Of a DNA stretch of 64,000 bases, positions 21,480-32,314 are shown piece after piece (the first letter of the stretch is position 1; the number at the start of each line of letters is the position of its first letter). The stretch is from contig JAVTVX010000018.1 in assembly GCA_033439265.1 (NCBI GenBank), forward strand, positions 8,974,501 through 9,038,500, read 5' to 3'. A model generated the notes under the pieces. It did not search any database and was not told where the DNA came from. It worked only from the letters and a program-made list of their open reading frames with translations. The translations under genes and the position numbers were made by a program. The stretch comes from Dillenia suffruticosa (Eukaryota > Streptophyta > Magnoliopsida > Dilleniales > Dilleniaceae).

Positions 21480-23903
21480 AGAACTCAAAGCCTAGGGGGA
21501 AAGCACTATGAAATTGTGATCGTAGATGATTATTCTAAATTTATATAGGTGCTATTTCTGGCAAAGAAAGAAGAGACAAGTAATGCCTTTATCAAACTAT
21601 GTAAGAAAGTCCAAAATGAGAAAGGATGCTCAATTAAGAGCATTAGGAATGATCATGGGAAGGAGTTTGAGAGGAAAACAATCCAAAACTTCTATAAAGA
21701 ATATGACATAAACCATAACTTCTTAACTCCTAAAATACCTTAACACAATGGGGTTGTAGAGGGAAAAAATAGGACTTTAGAGGAGATGGTATGAATCATG
21801 CTTTGTGAGCATAATTTACTTAAGTATTTCTGAGCATAGGGTGTTAATATAGCCTGTTACATCCTGAATAAAGTCTTAATAAGATCTATCCTTAAGAAAA
21901 CTCCGTATGAGCTTTACAAAGGCAAGAGATCCAATATAGCCAACTTCCATGTATATAGATGTATGTGCTATCTGTTGAACAATGGCAAGGATTCTTTAGG
22001 TAAGTTTGATGCCAAGTATAATGATAGCATATTTTTAGGATACTTGACTAGCAACAAAGTTTATAGGGTATATAATAAGAAGACCATGATAGATAAGGAG
22101 TCAATCCATGTAGAGTTCAATGAAAATGACTATATAGACAAAAGGAGCTTTGATGATGATGCACTAGATGAGCTAATTAAGGAACCTGAGGTTGTAGATA
22201 ATGAAAATGCTGATGAGCTATCTTCTGAAATAGAATTAGAGCCTAAGGAAGAAAAAGCAACCCACAAGAGCAAGAGATAAGACATCGAGAAATTAGGGAG
22301 GATGTGAATCTTGAGAACATCATAGGCAATGCAAGCTCAAGTGTTAAGACAAGATCAACATTGCAAAACCAATGTGAGTTTATAGCTTTCATATCCCAAA
22401 CAGAACTTTGGAATGTTGATGAACCATTAGGAAATGAGAATTGGATATTAGCCATGCGGGAAGAGTTCAATTAGTTTAAGAGAAATAATGTCTGGGATTT
22501 AATGCCAAAAATAAAAGATCAATCTATTCTTGGTACAAAATGGGTATTTAGAAACAAATTTGATGAACATGGCACAATCACTAGAAATAAGGCAAAATTA
22601 GTAGATAGGGATTTAATCAGGAAGAAGGGATTGACTATGATGAGATCTATACCCCTGCTATTAGATTAGAGGTACTTATGATGTTTCTTGCTTTTGCTTG
22701 TTTTATAAATTTTATGTTATATCAGATGGATGCTAAGAGTACATTTTTTAATAGAATCATTAAGGAGACAGTGAATGTAGAGCAACCACTAGGCTTTGAA
22801 CATCCTAAGCAACCAAACCATGTATACAAACTATCAAAAGTATTGTATGGTTTGAAGCAAACACCTAGAGTTTGGTATGAAAGGCTAAATAGTTTTCTTG
22901 TTGAAAATGAGTTTGAAAGAGACAAGGATGATACAACCTTGTTCATTAAAAGAAAAGGCAAATAAATAATGATTATACAGATTTATGTTGATGACATAAT
23001 ATTTGGAGCCACCAATGAAAAGTTTGGCCGAAAGTTTGTTCAAGCCATGCATGTTGAGTTTGAGATGAGAATGATAGAAAAACTCAACTATTTCTTAGGA
23101 TTATAGATAAGGCAAATTGAGAAAGGGATCTTCATTAATCTATCTAAGTTTGCTAAGGAATTAGTGAAGAAAATTTGCTTGGGAAATTTCAAGAGGAGTG
23201 TAACACCTATGAGCACGACTGTGAAGGTAGATAAGGATAAAGAAAGGAAATCTGTGTGTTCTAAGTTATATAGGAGAATGATAGGTTCTTTGTTATACCT
23301 TAAAGCTTCTAGGCCTGACATTTTTTAGTATATATTTATGTGCTAGATTCCAATCAAGTCCTAAAATGTCCTACATGACTGCATCAAGAGAATACTGAGA
23401 TATGTTAAGGACATTTGTAGTCTAGACATTTGGTATGATAGAGGATCATCTTTTGAACTTCATAGATATAGTGACGCAATTTTGCCGGATACAAGGCGGA
23501 TAGGAAGAGCACTAGTGACGCATGCCAATACTTTGGAAATTTGTTCGTATTCTGGACTTTTAAGAAACAAAATAGTATGGCGACATTAACTACTAAGGCA
23601 AATTACATTGCTGCTGGACAATATTGTGCTTAAGTTTTATGGATTAAGTATCGGATGAAAGACTATGGTTTGGACATCGATTGTATTCCAATTAGGTGTG
23701 ACAATACTAGTGCTATCAATTCAACCAAAAACTCATTCCATTACTCGAGAACAAAGCACATTGAACTAAGACACTACTTCATAATAGACCATGTGTTGAA
23801 GGGAGATATAGTTTTTGAGTACATAGAAACAGATAAGCAAATAGTTGACATATTCGTCAAAAATTTAGATAAAAATAGGTTTTATAACCTAGGAGAGAGC
23901 TAG
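21480..23903 (+). pseudogene. SIRE-A pol pseudogene (integrase, RT, RNase H)
   Basis: The frame resumes inside integrase (IVIVDDYSKF, then RNDHGKEFE), so protease and the integrase zinc finger were deleted relative to gag. Integrase ends with the KKTPYELYKGK and NNGKDSLGKFD zone. RT follows (GTKWVFRNK, LYQMDAKS, KVLYGLKQTPR), with YVDD at 22984-22995. RNase H is broken but ends with IRCDNTSAI, HYSRTKHIELR and the final ORF to the TAG at 23901-23903. Multiple stops and frameshifts occur (for example stops near 21549, 21741, 22474 and 22965; frame breaks near 22612 and 23330). Confidence 0.9.
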
Positions 23904-23999
23904 GTACGATGAATGTTGAGAATTGATAATTGCTTGATTGTGTACTGAATTTATGCTTGTCTATGCATGTTGTTGAACATCTCAATAGAAAGTCAACTT

Positions 24000-24600
24000 G
24001 CTAACAACGCTAGTCAACTTGGTCTCAAAGAGATAAGAGAAAATGAAAGGATCTTAGGCTTAGAAATTTAGATGAGTTGACTACCTATAAATAGGCAGTT
24101 GACTGGCACATAGTTATATAGCATGAATAGTGCTAAGTATTGGTACTTATAACTTCAAGTACCGACCCTTACCACTATAGCTCTAAGGCAAAACACTCAC
24201 CTTGGCACTAGTAGTTGATTAGCTATGAATAAGAATTCGACTAGGTCATTCACAAATAGGTGAAACAGTGCTAAGTACCAATCCTTTATTGTTGAAGTAC
24301 CAGTACTCGCCATTGTGTGTAGAACCTCTACACACTACAAGTCAACTAGGTTAGTACACCAAGTTGATTATCCCTCAATCACATAGTGAAATTATGGCAT
24401 GAAGAGTATCTAATACCGATCCTTTAAAGATAAAGTACCAGTACTCACCACTATGCACTCATTATTAAACATTGCAAGTCGACTACTCCTAGAGATTGAG
24501 TCATTTAAAATTTAGGCAGAAAGTTGAGATAGTCAACTACCTAAGTCACCTGATCAACTACTTAATTGGACAGTTGCAGGTATAAATAGAAAAATCTAGG
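24000..24600 (+). promoter_or_regulatory. LTR-like motif region with TATA boxes upstream of the third ORF
   Basis: Between pol and the third ORF lies about 600 bp rich in the LTR words (GTCAACTTG, AGTTGACT). A composite word occurs three times: AGTACCGATCC, a short gap, then AAGTACCAGTACTC (about 24134-24170, 24271-24310, 24411-24450). The same word occurs in the LTRs (18858-18895, 28182-28219). TATAAATA occurs at 24086-24093 and 24581-24588; the latter is about 176 bp before the candidate ATG at 24764. It may be an internal promoter; function is inference. Confidence 0.45.
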
Positions 24601-24763
24601 TTAAAACACTCATTTACCCTTTTTACACCTCTTGAAATACTCTCTCTCTCCCTGAGCCAACTTTCCTTCAAACAAAAACATGCTAAAATAAGAACTTCAA
24701 TCAACCAAAATCATTTCTGAGGCACAAACATAGATTTCCCCCCAAAGAAATTTAGTCCCTTAC

Positions 24764-25943
24764 CATGTCAGGAAGTTCTTCAAGATTCAAGCGCAAGGAA
24801 TTTTCTATCAAAAATTTAAAGTAATTCTTTTGAAGAAAAGTTCTCTACTAGGGCTATTGCTCATTCTAGAATAATTGACGGGGAATATCTAGAAAGCATC
24901 AATTTTCCTTATGTAAAGCACAATGTAGAAGTTTGTCTACTAGTGTCACCATTCCATTCTTTCCTTTATATGATAGACTTGTGAGACTATTCTACAATAA
25001 TATAGAAAAATTCAAGGGAAATAGGCAAGATAGGAACGAAAGTGATATAATTATACAAGATTGTGAGCAGAGATATATGTTCAAAACTTATGTTGGAGGA
25101 ATGGAAATAGTGATAACCCCCAAACTCATATGCAGTATGGGTAAGCAATAATTCTTACTATTCAACAAATATGAGGAATACATGAAGAGTAGACTTATAG
25201 ATGATACAAGAACAGTGTTTAAAAAATCCTCTTCTATAAGAAGTGGATAACTGGGCCTCATCCTTAGATCTTCATGAATGGATACTGCATTTAATAGTCT
25301 CTCATAGCCTAAGACCTAGAGGAGGAAAATACTCCATAATTACAAAAGATGATTTCTGGTTAATGGCCAGTTTAATGAAGAGAAAGAATCGTGGTATTTA
25401 TTTCTTAATTCCCCTTGACATATAGCTATAGGATAGTCCAATAGAGGAAATCTTCCATATACCTCATTGATCACAAATCTCATGCATAGATATGTAGTAG
25501 ATCTATCCCAAGAAATAAGAGTAGAACTTGACTCTAGAATTAGTATTGGAGCCTATTATTTTCTTAAAGCCAAGTGGATCCAAATTTATGGGGGATGGAG
25601 AAAAGGAGAAGAAAAGGAGCAAGGCAGAGAAACTGAAGAAAACAATGTATATATTTCTAAAAACGCTGAACCAAACCAATCAACCCAACCTTCAACTAAT
25701 GAACCTCATTCACCAATCATAATTATCCCTCAAGCTTTCCACCCTCAACAAATCACAATAGATATGCTTTGGAATTATATGTACCAAATAAATGATGGAA
25801 TCAAATACCAACTTTTTAAGATGCAAAATAACCTATCCAACATGCAAGAGCAGATCAATAAGGTAGAAGGGAAAGTTTACTCATTGCTTGCTGGTAGGGA
25901 TGCACTACATGAGCCACCACATGGGCCACCACATGAGCCGTGA
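24764..25943 (+). pseudogene. SIRE-A third ORF, plant-mobile-domain-like (decayed)
   Basis: Downstream of pol and in sense. A candidate ATG at 24764 begins MSGSSSRFKRKEFSIK. After frame breaks it continues with IDGEYLES, YDRLVRLFYNNIE, MEIVITPKLICSM and then DLHEWILHLIVSHSLRPRGG. The order of blocks resembles the domain annotated as putative plant transposon protein (Transposase-like, near DUF/PF20167) seen in plant repeat proteins; I recognise it only by pattern. The C-terminal part (25467-25943) is polar, has a coiled-coil-like stretch (MQNNLSNMQEQINKVEGK) and ends in HEPPHGPPHEP repeats. I see no signal peptide or membrane segment, so an envelope-like role is not supported. The stop is at 25941-25943. 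Confidence 0.55.
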
Positions 25944-26641
25944 CTTGAGATCCTACATCCATGAGTGCTTGTGTTTCTGTCTACCTACTACCATTTGCTA
26001 CCATTTTTTGCCTGCTATTTTCCACCAGTGCTACTGTTTTTTTTTCTTTAACTATGTTTTATGTTTTGGTGTTGCTTTGATGTTTTTGGTTATGATGGAT
26101 GCTTTATAGTTACTTTGGTTGTACTAAACTTCTTATGGATGCTTAATTCTAATGAACAATGCTTTTGATGATATGAAGTTTGCATAGTTCATGGGGTTAT
26201 GTTTTTAGTTTTTACTTTTCTTGAGCATGCTTAACTCTTATTGCATACTTCATACTCCCACAAACATCTTATCAATGTATTTACATGACATACATGACAT
26301 ACACATCACCCCTAGACACAAACTTAGAGGAGTTTATAGTTGGATTCCTCTATTATAGGTCAATAACCTTAAACTTGAGAGCCATTTTTTGTCCTTCTAG
26401 TTTAACCCTTTTGTTGACAACGAAAAGGGGGAGAAATACAGGAATTATGGAGGAATGAAAGCGAGAAATAAAGGAATTAAGGGAGAAAAGCAGAAATCAA
26501 GGTGCAAAATGGAAATCAAGATACATAGATTGAGGAAGAACATAAAAGCATACTTTAAGGGGGTGTAATGATCCCTATGGAACCTCATGGACTCGTAGAA
26601 ATACTTAAAATATCTTTCATCAACTTAAGTTTTGTCATCAT

Positions 26642-26656
26642 AAAAAAGGAAGAGAT
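26642..26656 (+). promoter_or_regulatory. SIRE-A polypurine tract
   Basis: AAAAAAGGAAGAGAT immediately precedes the TGTTAG start of the 3' LTR. A second purine tract, GAAAAGGGGGAGA, lies at about 26420-26432 and could be an additional or older priming site. Confidence 0.75.
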
Positions 26657-28967
26657 TGTTAGCAAAATGAGTTTTGATGATGAGCAAATGATGAGTTTAA
26701 GTGTATTATGATAAAAAGAATGTGCTGGATTAATGAAGATTGAATTAAATGGAGTTAAGATTGATTTAGGTTTGATTCAAAATATCTAGGCAATTCATAA
26801 CAAGAACATAGTTGACTATATTGTATGACAGTCAACTTGTTTAGTATTCAAAAACTTAAATTAAAGTCTACCATAGTGCACTAGTTGATTAGTTGATTGG
26901 CTCAAAGATCTAGTCGATTCACACAGTTAGCTTAACCAAATGATTGAATTTTTGAAATGCTAACGGTTGAACAATAACGGTCAAAATGAAAATATGACAC
27001 ATTATAGTCGACCACCAATAAGCTCAAGTCAACTTACACTCTTGATATAGAGACAAGATCATGCAAGTTGGGCTATACACATATGTTAGCTTACTAAACA
27101 CATGGCACTACACTTGAGACATGGATTGTGACACATACCACAAGCCAAGATGCATGTCACAACACAAGCAGGAGATATGCCACTGCACCATATTGCACAT
27201 ACATGCTGGCACCAGTCGAGTTGCTTTGAATACCAAGTTGACTTACCTGCTTAAAGCATAAAGCAACTAAGTAAGCACATGGTTGAAGAGAGATAGTTGG
27301 ATAATGAGAAGTGCTAAGGATATAGATTAACTCATGTAACATTAAGGATAGTTGACTTACACACTAATGGCGGTCGACTCATACAATGCGAAAGGCTTTC
27401 GATTTACCAAGAAAGGACTGAGCCACCAAGAGAGGACTGATCTACCGAGAGAGGACTAAAACATGAGCACTTAGCATGATGCACATGTACTACATAGATG
27501 TGACATTAGCTTAGCCTGAGTATGGCATTAACATGGCATGAGCACTACATTGGCATGGCACAAACACAAGACGAGCATTGTATGAGCATTAACATGCCAC
27601 TAGCAACATGCCTCTAGCCATATACCATAAGCCACTACATTAGGCCACAGCACACATGATTACACTAGGCAAATGGCCAATGCCCTAGTTGACTCACCAC
27701 TTCATGGCTTAGAAATATTCTAACTATGGAGGGGAGGTGCCAACATCGAAAGGTTTGGGTATCAATACTCCCATGCTTGAAACATAGGCAAGTTGATTGC
27801 CATAGAGGTAGAAATCGACTTACATATATGTTGTGCAACATAGAACACTTCATAACTTTAAAGACATAAGCAACCCTAGAGAATAATGTCTCATGACATA
27901 TGCCAAATGCCCAAAGCTTTATCCCACATGCATTGAGCCATCCTACATATGCATAATGCACGTATACTAAGGTAGGTTCAAGTGTCAAGTTGACTTATCA
28001 GAATAAGGAAGTTGACTATCATAAGTCACAAAAGATGAGTACCGATCCTAGGACGTACGAGTATCGATCCTCAACACTATTCAAGTCCATGACCTGACCT
28101 GAGCCAAGAAGTAGTCGACTTGCATGGATAAGAGAAGTTGACTCACTCAAGTACTAAAAGAAAAATAGCTGAGCATAATGACGAGTACCGATTCTTGAAG
28201 TTTAAAATACTGGTACTTGAAACTGTTCACTAAACTAAGTTGGGAAGCAGTCAACTAGGAACATAGACGCAGTCGACTCACTCAGGGAGCAATACAACAA
28301 AATTCAAAATTGTAGTTGACTAGCATGAAAGAGTAGTCGACTATCACACGAGTAATAGCTAGTTTTAAGAAAAGCTATTCGATCATTTAATTAGTCTCAA
28401 CAATCTTCGAACGGCCAGTTTCAACATTAAATAAGCTCCAATGATCAGAATATCTTGAGATGCTATAAATACAACCACTATTGAAGACTAAATAACCTTT
28501 TGGAAGTATTGAAAACATTTATTGTACATTTAACACTCTCGGTTTTCTATGTCTTTATTCTTTAGAGTTATATTTATAGTCTTAATCAGAGCTTTAAGAC
28601 TCAAGTTTGTATTTGCCTTTTCTCTCATAATCTTGTAAAAGATCAAGAAGAGTGGGTCTTCTTGATCTGGGTTGTATTATTGAGTGAGAAAGGGTTAGGG
28701 TTCACTGGAGCCGAGAAGTCTAGTATAAGTGTTTTAGGACCAATATTTGTAAGGTGTAACTAGGACCTTCGAAACCTAATTAATTGTACTATTTGTGTGT
28801 CAAATAGTGGATTGAAAATTTCAAGTGTAGTCTAGGAGTAGATGTACATCGGGAAGGTGGAACAAATATAAAAATTATGTGTCAAACATTCTTCTCCCAC
28901 TTTCTATGAATTCTATTTAAGTTTCTAAAAGCCCACAAATTGTTGATTGTTAGACCTTAGTTCTTTA
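26657..28967 (+). repeat. SIRE-A 3' LTR
   Basis: It begins TGTTAGCAAAATGAG and matches the 5' LTR over its length, with TATAAATA at 28464-28471. The target duplication CTTTT follows directly. Confidence 0.9.
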
Positions 28968-28972
28968 CTTTT

Positions 28973-29002
28973 AATTATTATCAAAACCTATTTTATTCAA
29001 CA
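28973..29002 (-). repeat. Remaining end of the SIRE-like solo LTR
   Basis: Thirty bases whose reverse complement starts TGTTGAATAAAATAGG, matching the LTR start of SIRE-A and completing the solo LTR at 15533-17388. Confidence 0.7.
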
Positions 29003-29569
29003 TAGAGATATGACTTGTTTTCCAAAAAAAAAGAAAAAAAAATTCTATGTTTAGAGAATCGAAAGCTTTTTATGTTCTATCTATATCAAAGAAAACAATA
29101 TGCACGAGATTTTATAAAGGTTGTGATACCATAATTAGCTAAAATAACTATTCTACAAGAAGGAGAGAGAGAGTTTGAAGTTAGTATTGAATTATATGAT
29201 TTTGGAGTTATATAATGGGCCATTTATATAGGAGAAATCCACAAAAATGGTATAATTTACAAGATCAATCATCAAGACAAATCCCTTAAATATCTCCAAT
29301 AATTAGGCTTGAATGATATGTAATTCTGTTCCCATGATTAAGGTTACTCATCAAGTGTTTTGTGACATATATACATATATAGAGAGAGAGAGAGGGAGAG
29401 AGAGTAGTGTATTAGAAATTTTTGGTATTATATTAAATAGAGAGTTAAGAAAAAAAATGAATGATAAAGTATATCATAGTTGTAAAAGAGAAATAAAATT
29501 TTCTTAATGGAAAACATACAAATAATTTTTCTCATATAAATAAGAAACTCAATGAATTTTTTTTTCCTA
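29003..29569. other. AT-rich spacer
   Basis: I see no gene. A GA run occurs at about 29380-29405. The short ORF here has no recognisable domain. Confidence 0.5.
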
Positions 29570-30035
29570 TGGATTTCTAACAAATAACAAATACAATTTT
29601 CTCATGCAAAAAATTCCAAGATCCGAGATGGATTAGAATCACTTACCTTTTTTGGCAATTGTGTATTATATGATTAGAAAAGTGTCATGAAATTAGATCA
29701 CTTTTTTTTGTTCCACAATCTAAATGCCTTGATGGAGAAATGATCAACCCTTTCTAAACTTCTCAAAATTTTTTATTTTTTTTGCTCTCTTTCTCTCTCT
29801 CAAAGATGCTCCCTCTATTTTTCTCTCTAACGATGCATTACACCCCTTCCTTGTTTTCTTTTTCCACATTAAAACCAAAAACATTAGGAAGTTTTCATTC
29901 TTGGGGAGAGTTAGAGGGAGAGAGGGAGTTGAGGGGTGGTTACCAATAACCACTTCCTCATTCAAATTCAAATCAAATAAGATGGGTTTGGGTCTTGGGC
30001 TACCCACATAGGTAGACCTACACCCATTTCCAACA
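29570..30035 (-). repeat. Copia-B 3' LTR (466 bp)
   Basis: The uninterrupted LTR copy. It retains the unoccupied version of the site into which CACTA-2 inserted in the other LTR (about 29645-29680). On the minus strand a purine-rich GAGTAGAAGA precedes its TGTTGG start. Confidence 0.75.
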
Positions 30036-31105
30036 TCTTCTACTCATACATGAAGACTAGATTCACATATAGTATGATCATTACAATCGAACACCAATTT
30101 CATACTGATAAGTGGATCATGTGACGTACAAAAATATTAAGCGCTCTTGGGCTATACAACGGTTAAAAATCTATAATAGTTCACTTTCAATGTGGTAATG
30201 AGGGTGTTATATCTCGCCATACCTAAACTTCTCTTATTAGAGACAATCAACGTATCTCTTATCCCTAAAAAACAATATAAGAGCTTGACTCAAGTCTAAG
30301 TCACAAATATAATTGGTCGGCCTGTGAATATAGAGTAATGTGCCAATCAAAGATAGTCCTTCTTTTATACTACTAACTTTCAACTTTATCTTAACTAATT
30401 TCCTAGATATGCACCGCCAAACCAAATCAACTACAGTTTTTTGGTGACATGTTAAAATGGCAATACTAAATTAAAATGTCAAAAGAAAGTCAAAAATCCT
30501 AAGGGTACATATTAAGGTTGAATATAAAACTCTAGGTCTCACAAAATAAGGTGAAGAGGGATGCACCATCTCATTACTAATATAATCATATAAGCACATG
30601 TGGTATGAAACAAGTGCTTTGAAACTCTATCTTCCCATCTAGAAGCGTATGTCTTCTTTTCAAAAGCAATGCATCGTACAGATTTTGTTCCAAATATATA
30701 CAATACTTAACTTGAGTTTTCTTTCTTACAAGTCCTCAAAATCTCACAAAATCAAGAACAACTCACACTGGTTATTAAACAATTTCAATCTATTATGAGG
30801 AATCCATTTTGATTACCATCTATGTAAATGTAACCGGTAATCTTATCTTAGTACTCTACTAATGCGACTTGTATGTCAATTAACCATAAATTAACATTAT
30901 CTTATCTCAACATGTCATACAGACATTAGAGGTGATTGTTTGTGCGAGAGAATAAATCTCAAAAAACTTGTTTGACATACCTTTAAATATAGACACAAGA
31001 ATTTTGAATACAAAATAAAATTCAAATGTCAATGAATATGAACATTACATCATATATATACTATGTATATGATTACAATTTTAATCACAATCACAATTAT
31101 AGTTA
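30036..31105 (-). other. Copia-B 3' untranslated region
   Basis: Non-coding region between the RNase H end and the 3' LTR. Part of it (about 30235-30540) recurs in inverted orientation at about 55290-55600. Confidence 0.55.
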
Positions 31106-32314
31106 TAAACTACGCAATCCAAGAGATCTAAAATGTCTCACAAATATGTCTCTTGGTATTAGTTTCATAAAAGGACCAACCATCAACAAATGTATAGACA
31201 TATATTTCAATGTCAGCTCATTCTTTTCAATTATGCCTCTTACAAAATTGAATTTTGTGTCTATATATTTGATTTTGCTATGGTATTTAGAGTCTCCAGG
31301 GATGGAATGCAAACTTATCATTGGACTTCTTCACATACACACAATGGTTTTCATCTATCGTGATGAAATTTTAAGAGATCACAACTCTATGAAATCTCAA
31401 ATACCATTATCTCGAAAACTGCTTAAAGCTATTAAATTGATTTGTTCAAGTTATATACTCTTTTTTCCTTGCCGTTAATGACAAAACCCTTTGATTGTAC
31501 CATATAGATTTCTTTCTATAGTTCTCCATTGAGAAAGATAGTTTTCTCATCCATCTGATATAATTCTAAATCAAAATTGGTTACTATTGCCAACAATAGA
31601 CTAATAAAGGTAAAACTCACTACAAAAAAAAGGTTTCTTCAAAATCAATACCCTTTTGCTAGTGTAAACTTTTGTCACTAGTCGATATTTATACTTCTCA
31701 ATAATTCCTTTTCCCTTACACTTCATTTTGAAAACCCACTTATTCCTAATAATCTTGTGTCCTGAAGGAAGTTCAACCTATTCTTAAATATGGTTAGATC
31801 TCATTGACTCAAATTCTTCTTTAATTACCTATTTCCATTCATTTTTTGCAGGACAAGATAGAATCTCATCTATACTTTTAGGCTCTTTTTCATCTTTTGG
31901 AGAAATAATAAATGCATGCCTTTCAATTTCAAAATAACGATTGGGCATCGGTTTCCTAGCATTTTTCCAAGTTGATAACTCAATTGGATCATTAGAATTT
32001 GATTTCTCCCACTGAGATCAACCTCTAAATTATTTTTTTGGTGATTGCAATTGTCCAATATGGATAGAGCCATCCTCTAAATGAACCAATTAAAACAAAA
32101 GTTCTATATCTTTTACTTTCACGTTTGCTACAAAATTCATTCTTTACAAATATGACATTTCATAATTGAATTTCTGCTACAATATTATGTTCTTGTTCAC
32201 CAATCAATACATGACCTTTAGACCGATTAGAGCATCTCATGAATATACACTTTCTTCTATAGGGGCTCAATTTTCCAAACTTATTGGAAAAATCTTGAAT
32301 ATATGCAAGGAGTT
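31106..32314 (-). pseudogene. Copia-B pol fragments
   Basis: Reading down the minus strand from 32314: the end of integrase (LAYIQDFSNKFGKLSPYRRK, then GHVLIGEQE), the linker, then the RT start (IRNKWVFKMK, LYQMDEKT) with stops, and finally the RNase H end (IPGDSKYHSKIKYIDTKFNF, IIEKNELTLKYMS). The middle of RT, including YVDD, and most of RNase H are deleted near 31330. Similarity to Copia-1 (KLGPRGKKCIF, SKGHVFLGE) suggests the same broad lineage. Dead copy. Confidence 0.8.

Larger units (their letters stand above)
17389..28967 (+). mobile_element. SIRE-A: complete SIRE/Maximus-like copia retrotransposon, 11.6 kb
   Basis: Two 2.3-kb LTRs (17389-19683 and 26657-28967) bound decayed gag, pol and a third ORF. 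The identical 5-bp sequence CTTTT flanks the element (17384-17388 and 28968-28972), so the ends are exact. A tRNA-Met primer site follows the 5' LTR and a purine tract precedes the 3' LTR. Long LTRs and extra coding sequence after pol are typical of the SIRE lineage. The protease and the start of integrase are deleted, and a foreign 0.65-kb insertion lies in gag. Confidence 0.92.

Noticed and set aside
31618-31633. CACTACAAAAAAAA, identical to a CACTA terminus
   Set aside because: On the minus strand these bases are RT codons of Copia-B around the conserved ETF..VV.FT zone; there is no subterminal array or second end.
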